Shown here: positions 1-4,665 of the stretch, piece by piece
How the letters are laid out: every line of letters starts with the position of its first letter
Numbering within the stretch: the stretch's first letter is position 1
Assembly (NCBI RefSeq): GCF_937949835.1
Contig: NZ_CALEDC010000372.1
Span: 1-5,248 of the forward strand
Direction of reading: 5' to 3'
DNA length: 5,248 bases
Origin: an uncultured Campylobacter sp.
GTDB lineage: Bacteria > Campylobacterota > Campylobacteria > Campylobacterales > Campylobacteraceae
Position numbers and translations under genes: made by a program
Notes under the pieces: model-generated
What the model saw: the letters and a program-made list of their open reading frames with translations, nothing else
The model's database searches: none
Told to the model about the DNA's origin: nothing

Positions 1-342
1 ATCCTTACCGATGATCTGCGCAGTGTACGGATCGACCAAATACGCATCATTTCTGTTTGTGTAAATGACGAAGGCTTCGTCATCGCTTTTGGGCACGACG
101 AGCCTTACGGGCTGCTTAACGCCTGTTTGCTCGCTAAAGCTTTGCAGAATTTTCTCCACGCTTTGCATCTCGCCCGTTTTTTCGACCTTTTTAGAGTCTG
201 CGTTTATTAGTGCCTCAAGCTCGTGCTGATACGACAAAATCGCGCCTGTAATGCCTATAATAAGCAGCGGGATAGAAAAAACGATCGACAAAATCAGATG
301 GACGTTAAACAAAATTTTATTGCGCTTCAAAAGCGAGCTCAT
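1..342 (-). CDS. PepSY-associated TM (PiuB-like) membrane protein, N-terminal part
   Basis: This is the first 114 residues of a protein that runs off the left edge. Residues about 12-38 form one hydrophobic helix that follows a basic N-terminus (KRNK) and carries the pattern H15...G30-ITG-AILSY. That pattern is typical of the first helix of PepSY-associated TM proteins. Residues about 60-113 resemble a PepSY domain and end in VDPYTAQIIG, the usual 'DP-T-G-ig' signature. Family members are inner-membrane proteins with several helices, often linked to iron or siderophore uptake or to ferric/flavin reduction; the exact reaction is usually unknown. The ATG at 342-340 is preceded on its strand by AAGGAT about six bases upstream. 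A TATAAT box and a Fur-like site lie further upstream, which fits iron regulation. The family call is firm; the specific role is not. Confidence 0.85.
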   Translation of the reverse strand, partial: MSSLLKRNKILFNVHLILSIVFSIPLLIIGITGAILSYQHELEALINADSKKVEKTGEMQSVEKILQSFSEQTGVKQPVRLVVPKSDDEAFVIYTNRNDAYLVDPYTAQIIGKD

Positions 343-391
343 TGTAGATCCTTGCGAGATAAATTTAATCTTTATTTGATTGAGGTTCGCA

Positions 392-397
392 ATTATA
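392..397 (-). promoter_or_regulatory. -10 box of the PepSY-TM gene
   Basis: The minus strand reads a perfect TATAAT here, about 50 bases before the ATG at 342. Transcription would start near 385 and give a leader of about 43 bases. No good -35 hexamer is visible, as is usual for Campylobacter sigma-70 promoters, which rely on an AT-rich upstream stretch instead. The Fur-like palindrome covers the place where the -35 region would be. Confidence 0.55.
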
Positions 398-416
398 TTG
401 TGCGATTTTAAATATT

Positions 417-437
417 TAGATAATTATCATTAAGATT
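417..437. promoter_or_regulatory. Candidate Fur box
   Basis: The stretch contains the perfect ten-base palindrome GATAATTATC (419-428) followed by ATTAAGAT. Aligned by eye to the E. coli 19-bp Fur consensus, the stretch from 419 matches 13 of 19 positions. It sits directly upstream of the TATAAT box of the PepSY-TM gene, where a bound repressor would block RNA polymerase. The iron link of that gene family supports the call. AT-rich spacers can produce such matches by chance, so this remains a prediction. Confidence 0.5.
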
Positions 438-462
438 TAGGCCGCAAAATTTTAGGCGCTTT

Positions 463-579
463 ATGGCATCGCAGGAGCGCCTAGGTACCTCGCGCAACGT
501 CATAAATCGCGTGCTGCAAGATCTAAAAGCTAAAAATTTAATCCGCCTTTCGTGCGACAAGATCACGCCGGTGAAGTAA
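463..579 (+). pseudogene. Remnant of a Crp/Fnr-type regulator (C-terminal helix-turn-helix)
   Basis: An open stretch of 38 codons from ATG 463 ends at TAA 577-579. It reads MASQERLGTSRNVINRVL, then a QDLKAKNLIRL segment, then DKITPVK. This matches the end of Crp/Fnr-family regulators: a turn before the recognition helix (LGTSRNVINRVLQDLKAKNLI), followed by the wing (IRL...KI). The effector-binding domain, about 150 residues in intact proteins, is absent. The same frame runs upstream only to a stop at 421-423, and that extra sequence (RFRPQNFRRF) is not family-like. No convincing ribosome site precedes the ATG. The simplest reading is a deleted regulator gene of which only the 3' end survives. 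A functional 38-residue DNA-binding micro-protein is possible but less likely. Confidence 0.6.
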
Positions 580-640
580 AATTCTAATTACGATTTGTAA
601 AAAGCGCAGTTAAAATCTCGTAAATTTAGAAATTTTGCGC

Positions 641-646
641 TAAAAT
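641..646 (+). promoter_or_regulatory. Possible -10 box (TAAAAT) for the paralogue pair
   Basis: TAAAAT lies 47 bases before the chosen ATG at 693 and is one mismatch from TATAAT. There is no recognisable -35. TAAAAT is also part of a word that is common across all the spacers here, so its presence alone is weak evidence. Confidence 0.3.
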
Positions 647-680
647 TGCCAAAGACGCGAGCTTGCGTAATCCAAAAAAC

Positions 681-686
681 AAGGTC
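681..686 (+). promoter_or_regulatory. Ribosome binding site deciding the start at 693
   Basis: AAGG at 681-684 lies eight bases before ATG 693. The frame also offers a TTG at 663, but no purine-rich site is properly spaced before it, and the ten extra residues (MRNPKNKVII) are charged and not needed for the first helix. The ATG at 693 is therefore preferred. Confidence 0.5.
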
Positions 687-692
687 ATTATT

Positions 693-1382
693 ATGTCGCA
701 AAGTATAACCGAGTTTGCTTCGATAATCCTTTATGTTACGATAGGCTTTTGCCTTCTTGTTTCATTGCTTGATAAAAACAGATCATTCAAAACCGTAGAT
801 CACGGAACCCTGTTTATCTCCACCGATCCACTCTTAAAAATGCAGATGTTTATAATGTGCTTAAGCTTCGGCGTAGTCACTCTATCCAGCCCGCACGTAG
901 CAAAACACAACGGCAATCCGATACCCTGCTTTTACACTCACGATAAAATTTGCTCGCAAGAATACAAAGCGGCGGGCTTAAATTTAAGATGCTTCGAAGA
1001 AGGCGATCCCAGATGCGTGGATGGATATCTGCAAATAAGCGGGCCCAGACTAATACTCGGTAAAATCATATCTGTCTGCGTCATAATTTTTTCATTTATC
1101 GTGCTAATTCAAAAAGGAATCAGAATAGATAAAAGCGGCATCTGCAAAGAATGGGAGGTTTTGCCGTTTAGGCATACGGAAAAGATAGGCTTTGACGAAA
1201 TGATATGCGCCATAGGGTTTATAAGAGGCGTAAAAATAATCAGCATACGAGGCAAAATTAGCGGTGTTAAATTCGGGGCGGGATTTTTGTATGCACAAAA
1301 GGATATAGATTTTTTGCAAAATTTTATATTAGAAAAGCTCGCTGAAATTTCAAAAGCTAAAGCAGCCGAGCGAAATGCCTAA
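693..1382 (+). CDS. Uncharacterised three-helix membrane protein, paralogue A
   Basis: I do not recognise a named family. The 229-residue product starts at the ATG with an AAGG ribosome site; an upstream in-frame TTG at 663 is less likely. Hydrophobic helices lie at about residues 8-26, 50-66 and 120-140. Positive charges around 27-33 and after 140 suggest that the 27-49 loop and the C-terminal part are cytoplasmic and the 67-119 loop is periplasmic. That outer loop holds C79, C87, C100 and C108, with the motif CFEEGDPRCVDGYLQ (100-114), so disulfides are plausible. Residues 141-215 alternate short beta-like stretches (GIRID, CKEW, VKIISIRGK) and end in an amphipathic helix (AQKDIDFLQNFILEKL). 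This layout recalls bacterial PH-like (DUF304-type) domains, but that is inference from pattern only. The next gene is a clear paralogue 44 bases downstream, so the two are probably co-transcribed. Codon use is more AT-rich than in the permease and PLP-enzyme genes. Confidence 0.75.
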   Translation: MSQSITEFASIILYVTIGFCLLVSLLDKNRSFKTVDHGTLFISTDPLLKMQMFIMCLSFGVVTLSSPHVAKHNGNPIPCFYTHDKICSQEYKAAGLNLRCFEEGDPRCVDGYLQISGPRLILGKIISVCVIIFSFIVLIQKGIRIDKSGICKEWEVLPFRHTEKIGFDEMICAIGFIRGVKIISIRGKISGVKFGAGFLYAQKDIDFLQNFILEKLAEISKAKAAERNA

Positions 1383-1415
1383 ATTTAAATATATCGTCGT
1401 AAAATATCCGAAATG

Positions 1416-1422
1416 AAAGGAG
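1416..1422 (+). promoter_or_regulatory. Strong ribosome binding site (AAAGGAG) for paralogue B
   Basis: AAAGGAG is complementary to the 16S 3' end and lies four bases before ATG 1427. It fixes the start of the second paralogue and shows that the 5' part of this frameshifted gene still has good initiation signals. Confidence 0.7.
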
Positions 1423-1426
1423 CTGC

Positions 1427-2076
1427 ATGAGGCTTTTGTATTTTGTGCTTTTTGCAAATGTAGTGCTATTTGTACTTTGCGGTTTAAAAAACTTTCTGTT
1501 TAAAAGCAGCGCTTCTTATAAAACCGTGCAAAAGGGCGCCTGGCTCATACCTCCTAGCCCCATAGCAAAACTATACTTATCGTGCTATTTTTATCCTGGG
1601 GTTCGCTAGTAGCGTTTGATGAGCCTTGGATAAAAACAACAAGAGGCGGAGGTAAAGTTGCATGTTTTGATACAAACGATCCTCTATGCGTAGGCGGGTA
1701 TATGCAAAGAGACGGCGACGAGACCGCACTCGTGATCGCGATGGGTCTTGCAATGATGCTAATTGCCATATTGCCGTTATCTGAAAAGGGCGTCATAATA
1801 GACAGCCGCACCGTAAGGAAAGAGTGGAGATTTTTATCGTTTAAATTTAGCACAAAGATCGATATAGAAAATGCCCTTATGGAAAAAGGGATGAGGGGCG
1901 AGATGCCGATTTTAAAAATAAAAGACGGGCAAAGCGGCAAAAATTTTACGCTCTCATTCCCATACGCACAGCAAGATATAAAATTTATCGAAGCAGAGAT
2001 AAGAAATAGGCGCTATAAGATGATAAAATCAAAAGAGGCAAAGACCCCCCTAAATCCGCGCTCAGAAAAACTATAA
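1427..2076 (+). pseudogene. Uncharacterised membrane protein, paralogue B, frameshifted
   Basis: Two overlapping open frames make up one gene homologous to the preceding one. The first runs from ATG 1427 to TAG 1607-1609 (60 residues) and the second to TAA 2074-2076. They join in the A4 run at 1567-1570: adding one A, or reading A1570 twice, gives a 216-residue protein. Matches to paralogue A run through both halves: SYKTV..G near residue 30, the second helix (TILIVLFLSWGSLVAF) just after the break, CFDTNDPLCVGGYMQ, a third helix (ALVIAMGLAMMLIAILPL), KGVIID...RKEW, and FPYAQQDIKFIEAEI at the end. The two loop cysteines spaced C-x7-C are conserved, while the extra C79/C87 insert of paralogue A is missing. 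A GTG at 1582 could start the second half but has no ribosome site. The break could be a real mutation, a base-call error or, less likely, a programmed -1 shift. Confidence 0.7.
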
Positions 2077-2397
2077 GCTTAAAAGATGCGAATGAGCGCA
2101 CAAACGTAGAAATTCTAAAAAATGATAGAGGCGGCGCGGACGATTAAATTTTAAATTTATCCACGCGCGAGCAATAGCTATGAAAATTTATGATAAGTTG
2201 CGGCGAAGCGGCGGCAACAAGTGCGCGTAAGCCCAAAAAGACGAGCCGAAAGCTTAAAACGAGCCGGGCGCTAAAATTTAACTCACGATCTTAAAAACAA
2301 AAATTCCAAACCGCTCCGTCAAAATCGTCAAAATTTAGCCTATTTTTTACCTAAAATTTCGTAAAATTACGACTTTAAATTTTCAAAAAGGACGCAG
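2077..2397. other. Spacer of 321 bp without a recognisable gene
   Basis: No supported coding sequence was found on either strand; the longest ATG-led stretch on the plus strand, from 2180, has only 16 codons. The spacer holds several AAATTTTA-type words (2146-2158, 2272-2280, 2330-2338, 2352-2359). It also holds an imperfect hairpin at 2197-2218 (five outer pairs GTTGC/GCAAC, then mismatches) and a direct repeat of ACGAGCCG at 2241-2248 and 2259-2266. The hairpin has no T-run after it, so it is not a convincing terminator for the preceding genes. Confidence 0.5.
2362..2367 (+). promoter_or_regulatory. Possible -10 box of the EamA permease gene
   Basis: TAAAAT lies 31-36 bases before the ATG at 2398, in a very AT-rich stretch (CTAAAATTTCGTAAAATTA). 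A second copy of the word sits ten bases upstream. No -35 is evident. Position and composition fit a Campylobacter promoter, but the word is common in these spacers. Confidence 0.35.
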
Positions 2398-3291
2398 ATG
2401 AATAAAAGTTTGGAATTCAGAGCCGACATCGGAATGCTCTTCGTGGCGATCGCTTTTGGGCTCGGGTATCTGCCCACCTCGCAGGCGCTTGCGAGCAACA
2501 ACGTCTTCGTGCTGCTATTTTGGCGCTTTTTCGCCGCGAGCATCATCGCAGGCGCGATATTTTTCCCGAAGCTCAAAGCCATAACTTCGCGCGAGATCAA
2601 GCACGGCGCGGTGCTTAGCCTGTTTTTATTCGCAGGCTTTACGTCGCAGACCTTCGCCTTTAAATTCGCGCAAAGCTCCTCCGTAGCGTTCATCATCGGC
2701 CTAAACGTCGCACTCGTGCCCTTCATCGCCGCGGCGCTGTTTAGGCACAAAATTTACTCCTACGCCTACGCGGGCATCGCGCTTGCGATCGCTGGGCTCT
2801 ACCTCATCGGCGACACGCAGCTAGGCCTGGGCAAGGGCGAAGCGCTGGCGCTAGTCTGCGCGTGCGCGTATTCGTTTCACATCGTGCTGACTAACCGCTT
2901 CGTGCAAAGCTGCGACGTAGCGGGCATCGCCTACGTACAGATACTCTGCCTAAGCGTGCTTTGCTGCTTTGCGGCGATCTTTTTCGAGAGGGTCAGCATC
3001 GTGCCGGTGATGGATAGAAGCTTTTTCGTCGCGATGGCGGTGATCTGCCTGCTGGGAACGGTTTTTGGCTTTTTTGCGCAGGCCTTGATGCAAAAATACA
3101 CGACGCCCGTAAAAACCGCTCTGTTTTTCACGCTTGAGCCCGTAACGGCGGGCGTTATGGGGGGGTTCGTGGGCGGCGAAAGGCTAAGCGCGATGCAAAT
3201 TTTAGGCGCGGCGCTCATCCTTGCAGGCGTTTTGATAAGCGAGATCGGAAGCTACCTCAGCGCGAAACGGAGCAGATCCGCAGACGTTTGA
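2398..3291 (+). CDS. EamA/DMT-superfamily permease
   Basis: The 297-residue product has the usual length for a two-repeat EamA transporter with about ten membrane helices. The first repeat spans about residues 10-138. It includes FWRFFAAS (41-48), the conserved W/R-F segment of helix 2, and SSSVAFIIGLNVALVPFIAA (93-112), with the family's proline-containing helix. The second repeat spans about 147-285 and ends in LEPVTAGVMGGFVGGERLSA, followed by ILGAALILAGVLIS, a textbook EamA C-terminal signature. Family members move small metabolites such as amino acids, nucleotides or sugars across the inner membrane; the substrate cannot be read from sequence. AAGGA at 2388-2392 sits five bases before the ATG. 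The gene appears to be transcribed alone. A G7 run at 3159-3165 encodes M254-G255-G256, and loss of one G would truncate the protein before its last helix. Confidence 0.93.
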   Translation: MNKSLEFRADIGMLFVAIAFGLGYLPTSQALASNNVFVLLFWRFFAASIIAGAIFFPKLKAITSREIKHGAVLSLFLFAGFTSQTFAFKFAQSSSVAFIIGLNVALVPFIAAALFRHKIYSYAYAGIALAIAGLYLIGDTQLGLGKGEALALVCACAYSFHIVLTNRFVQSCDVAGIAYVQILCLSVLCCFAAIFFERVSIVPVMDRSFFVAMAVICLLGTVFGFFAQALMQKYTTPVKTALFFTLEPVTAGVMGGFVGGERLSAMQILGAALILAGVLISEIGSYLSAKRSRSADV

Positions 3292-3321
3292 TTTTGCGGC
3301 GGCGTAAATTCCATAACTTCC

Positions 3322-3362
3322 ATGCCGCGTGGAATTTTGCGTCGTAAAATCCCACGCTGCAT
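3322..3362. repeat. Imperfect inverted repeat (17-bp arms, 7-nt loop)
   Basis: The left arm 3322-3338 (ATGCCGCGTGGAATTTT) and right arm 3346-3362 (AAAATCCCACGCTGCAT) are complementary at 15 of 17 positions around the loop GCGTCGT. It begins 30 bases after the permease stop codon. Neither strand has a T-run after the stem, so it is not a classical intrinsic terminator. It could still protect the mRNA 3' end, form a REP-like element or bind a protein. Confidence 0.7.
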
Positions 3363-3404
3363 AAAATTCTACTCCTTTAAAATTCCACAGCGAAATTCCG
3401 CGCC

Positions 3405-3420
3405 ACGTAGAATTCTATGT
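3405..3420. repeat. Palindrome centred on TAGAATTCTA
   Basis: The ten-base perfect palindrome at 3408-3417 extends to 16 bases (ACGTAGAATTCTATGT) with one G/T pair. Its left half, GTAGAATT, is also the inverted partner of AATTCTAC at 3365-3372, so alternative hairpins are possible. It is part of the AAATTC-word cluster in this spacer. Confidence 0.5.
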
Positions 3421-3545
3421 CACACCGAACTTTGCGGCGCCGTGCGCAAGGATACGTTAAAATTCCGCAACAAAATTCGTATTAAAATTTACCCAGCAGA
3501 GGCGTGCGGCGAAGCTTTAGCGATAAAATTTCATTGCTTAAGCGA

Positions 3546-3551
3546 TACAAT
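3546..3551 (+). promoter_or_regulatory. Possible -10 box (TACAAT) of the vWA gene
   Basis: TACAAT lies 35-40 bases before the ATG at 3586 and is one mismatch from TATAAT. TAAAAT at 3554-3559 is an alternative. No -35 hexamer stands out. The gene has its own strong ribosome site, AAAGGAG at 3574-3580, five bases before the ATG. Confidence 0.4.
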
Positions 3552-3585
3552 AGTAAAATAATGAAATTTTAACAAAGGAGCCCCT

Positions 3586-4299
3586 ATGAAAAAAATCATC
3601 CTTCTTGTTGCCGCGCTTGCGAGCATATTGTTTGCCAAAAGCGTAGAGCTCGCCACGCCGCCCGATCATAAAGACGGCGTAAATCACCTGGAATTGGTAC
3701 TGATCCTAGATAAATCGGGCTCGATGAGCGGGCTTGAGAGCGACACGATCGGCGGATTTAACTCGATGATAGAAAAGGAGCGCAAAGAGGGCATCGACGC
3801 TAGCGTCACGACCGTGCTTTTCGATACGAAATTTAACGTCATCCACGACCGCACGCCGCTTGCGAAGGTCGAAAACCTAACGTCCAAAGAGTACTACGCC
3901 GGCGGCAATACTGCGCTGCTAGATGCGATCGGCAGCACGATAGCGCGTATCGAGCGAGTGCCTGACATCTATGCCAAAAACAATCGCGTGCTTTTCGTCA
4001 TCATCACCGACGGGATGGAGAACTCGAGCCGCGAATACTCCAAAGCGCAGATTAAGAAGATGATTAGCGACAAGCAGGAAAAATACGACTGGGAATTTAT
4101 CTTTTTAGGCGCTAATATCGATGCCGCAAGCGAAGCACGCAGCATCGGCATCAGAAGCAAAAACGCCTTAAAATACGAGAATTCCAAAGAGGGCGTGAGT
4201 AAAAATTTCGAAGCGGCGGCCGAGATATCCAAAGATGTAGCGACCGACAACAAAGCAAACTCGAAGTGGCGCGACAAGGTATTACAAGACAAAAAATAG
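3586..4299 (+). CDS. Secreted von Willebrand factor A-domain protein
   Basis: The 237-residue product begins with a signal peptide: MKK, a hydrophobic core (IILLVAALASILF) and a likely cut after A17 in LFA-KS. The mature part is a single vWA domain. The metal-ion-dependent adhesion site is complete: D42-K-S44-G-S46 (DxSxS) after a hydrophobic strand, T109 in AGGNTALLDA, and D142 in VIITDGMENSS. Such domains bind a divalent metal and mediate protein contacts; the partner is unknown. The stretch from about 130 to 190 (DGMENSSREYS, then WEFIFLGANIDA) matches a compact vWA type that is often found without a signal peptide, so the periplasmic or surface location is noteworthy. Residues 195-237 form a charged tail. 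It starts with AAAGGAG five bases upstream and ends in tandem stops TAG TAA. No adjacent AAA ATPase or other usual vWA partner gene is present. Confidence 0.88.
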   Translation: MKKIILLVAALASILFAKSVELATPPDHKDGVNHLELVLILDKSGSMSGLESDTIGGFNSMIEKERKEGIDASVTTVLFDTKFNVIHDRTPLAKVENLTSKEYYAGGNTALLDAIGSTIARIERVPDIYAKNNRVLFVIITDGMENSSREYSKAQIKKMISDKQEKYDWEFIFLGANIDAASEARSIGIRSKNALKYENSKEGVSKNFEAAAEISKDVATDNKANSKWRDKVLQDKK

Positions 4300-4493
4300 T
4301 AAATCGCGAGGCGAGGCGCGCTAAAATTAAGTGCCGCTGCGGAAACTGGTAGCAGTGCGAAAATATACGGCGCAAAACGAGCTTTAGTAAAAAACACGGG
4401 CGGCGATTTGAAAACATGCGGCGCAGAATCATAAATTTGCTCGCCGAATTCAGACGCTTCGCGCAGGGTGCCGATTTGCAGTGAGCAAGCCAC

Positions 4494-4559
4494 TATTTCG
4501 CGAGCAGTGATAAATTTACGATGCGCAAATTCCATATTTTGCGAGAAGCGCGTAAATTT
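4494..4559 (+). repeat. Degenerate direct repeat, two units of 24-25 bp
   Basis: Unit one (4494-4517) and unit two (4535-4559) share TATTT, GCGAG, AG, G and TAAATTT in order, about 20 of 25 positions with one gap. Both units end in TAAATTT, a word common in this genome, so part of the similarity may be compositional. Confidence 0.35.
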
Positions 4560-4571
4560 CGCCCTTTGCAA

Positions 4572-4599
4572 GCGGCGCTAAATTTTAAAATTTCGCCGC
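4572..4599. repeat. Inverted repeat with a 14-bp AT palindrome core
   Basis: GCGGCG (4572-4577) and CGCCGC (4594-4599) flank the perfect palindrome AAATTTTAAAATTT (4580-4593), with an unpaired CT at 4578-4579. No T-run follows on either strand, so it is not a classical terminator. It could extrude as a hairpin, or serve as a protein site before the next gene. Confidence 0.5.
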
Positions 4600-4653
4600 C
4601 GCAAAACGGGCGCAGCTACTAAGCGCGGCTGTATTAATTTCGTAAATTTAAAG

Positions 4654-4659
4654 AGGAGG
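4654..4659 (+). promoter_or_regulatory. Strong ribosome binding site (AGGAGG)
   Basis: AGGAGG within AAGAGGAGGA lies six bases before ATG 4666. It is the strongest Shine-Dalgarno match in the window and fixes the start of the PLP enzyme. Upstream, TATTAAT at 4632-4638 could serve as a -10 but is a weak match. Confidence 0.7.
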
Positions 4660-4665
4660 AAGCTT

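Larger units (their letters stand above)
3292..3585. other. Repeat-rich spacer of 294 bp
   Basis: No convincing gene is present. A plus-strand frame from 3322 to 3561 stays open for 79 codons, but it starts inside an inverted repeat, has no ribosome site and gives a low-complexity basic peptide. The spacer contains about ten copies of AAATTC[CT]-like words in both orientations, a long imperfect inverted repeat and the palindrome TAGAATTCTA. Its right end carries promoter-like sequence for the next gene. Confidence 0.55.
4300..4665. other. Spacer of 366 bp with decayed repeats
   Basis: No supported gene was found. The vWA frame stays open for 43 codons after its tandem stops, and a minus-strand frame of 200 codons starts at 4571 and runs back over the vWA gene. 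Neither has a ribosome site or a recognisable protein pattern. The spacer holds a degenerate direct repeat (4494-4517 and 4535-4559) and an AT-cored inverted repeat (4572-4599). No intrinsic terminator with a T-run was seen after the vWA gene. Confidence 0.5.

Noticed and set aside
223..411. Plus-strand open frame of 62 codons
   Set aside because: It lies mostly antisense to the well-supported PepSY-TM gene, encodes a low-complexity basic peptide and has no ribosome site.
604..640. GCGCA...TGCGC inverted repeat before paralogue A
   Set aside because: The stem is five bases with a loop of 27, which is expected by chance.
1567..1573. Programmed -1 frameshift site in paralogue B
   Set aside because: The zero-frame codons are GCA AAA CTA, which is not the standard X-XXY-YYZ heptamer, and no clear stimulating stem was seen; kept only as a minor alternative to mutation or base-call error.
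2045..2050. C6 tract near the end of paralogue B as a phase-variation site
   Set aside because: Six bases is short, and a slip there would change only the last few residues.
2197..2218. Hairpin as terminator of the paralogue pair
   Set aside because: Only five contiguous pairs, interrupted GC part, no T-run, and it sits 120 bases after the stop.
3322..3561. Plus-strand open frame of 79 codons between the permease and vWA genes
   Set aside because: It starts inside an inverted repeat, lacks a ribosome site, and its peptide is generated by the repeated AAATTCC words; no family pattern.
4303..4434. Open 43-codon continuation of the vWA frame after TAG TAA
   Set aside because: Tandem stops make readthrough unlikely, and the extra peptide shows no domain-like pattern.
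3969..4571. Minus-strand open frame of 200 codons
   Set aside because: More than half is antisense to the vWA gene, whose MIDAS and signal peptide are clear. The remainder shows no domain pattern, and no ribosome site precedes it.
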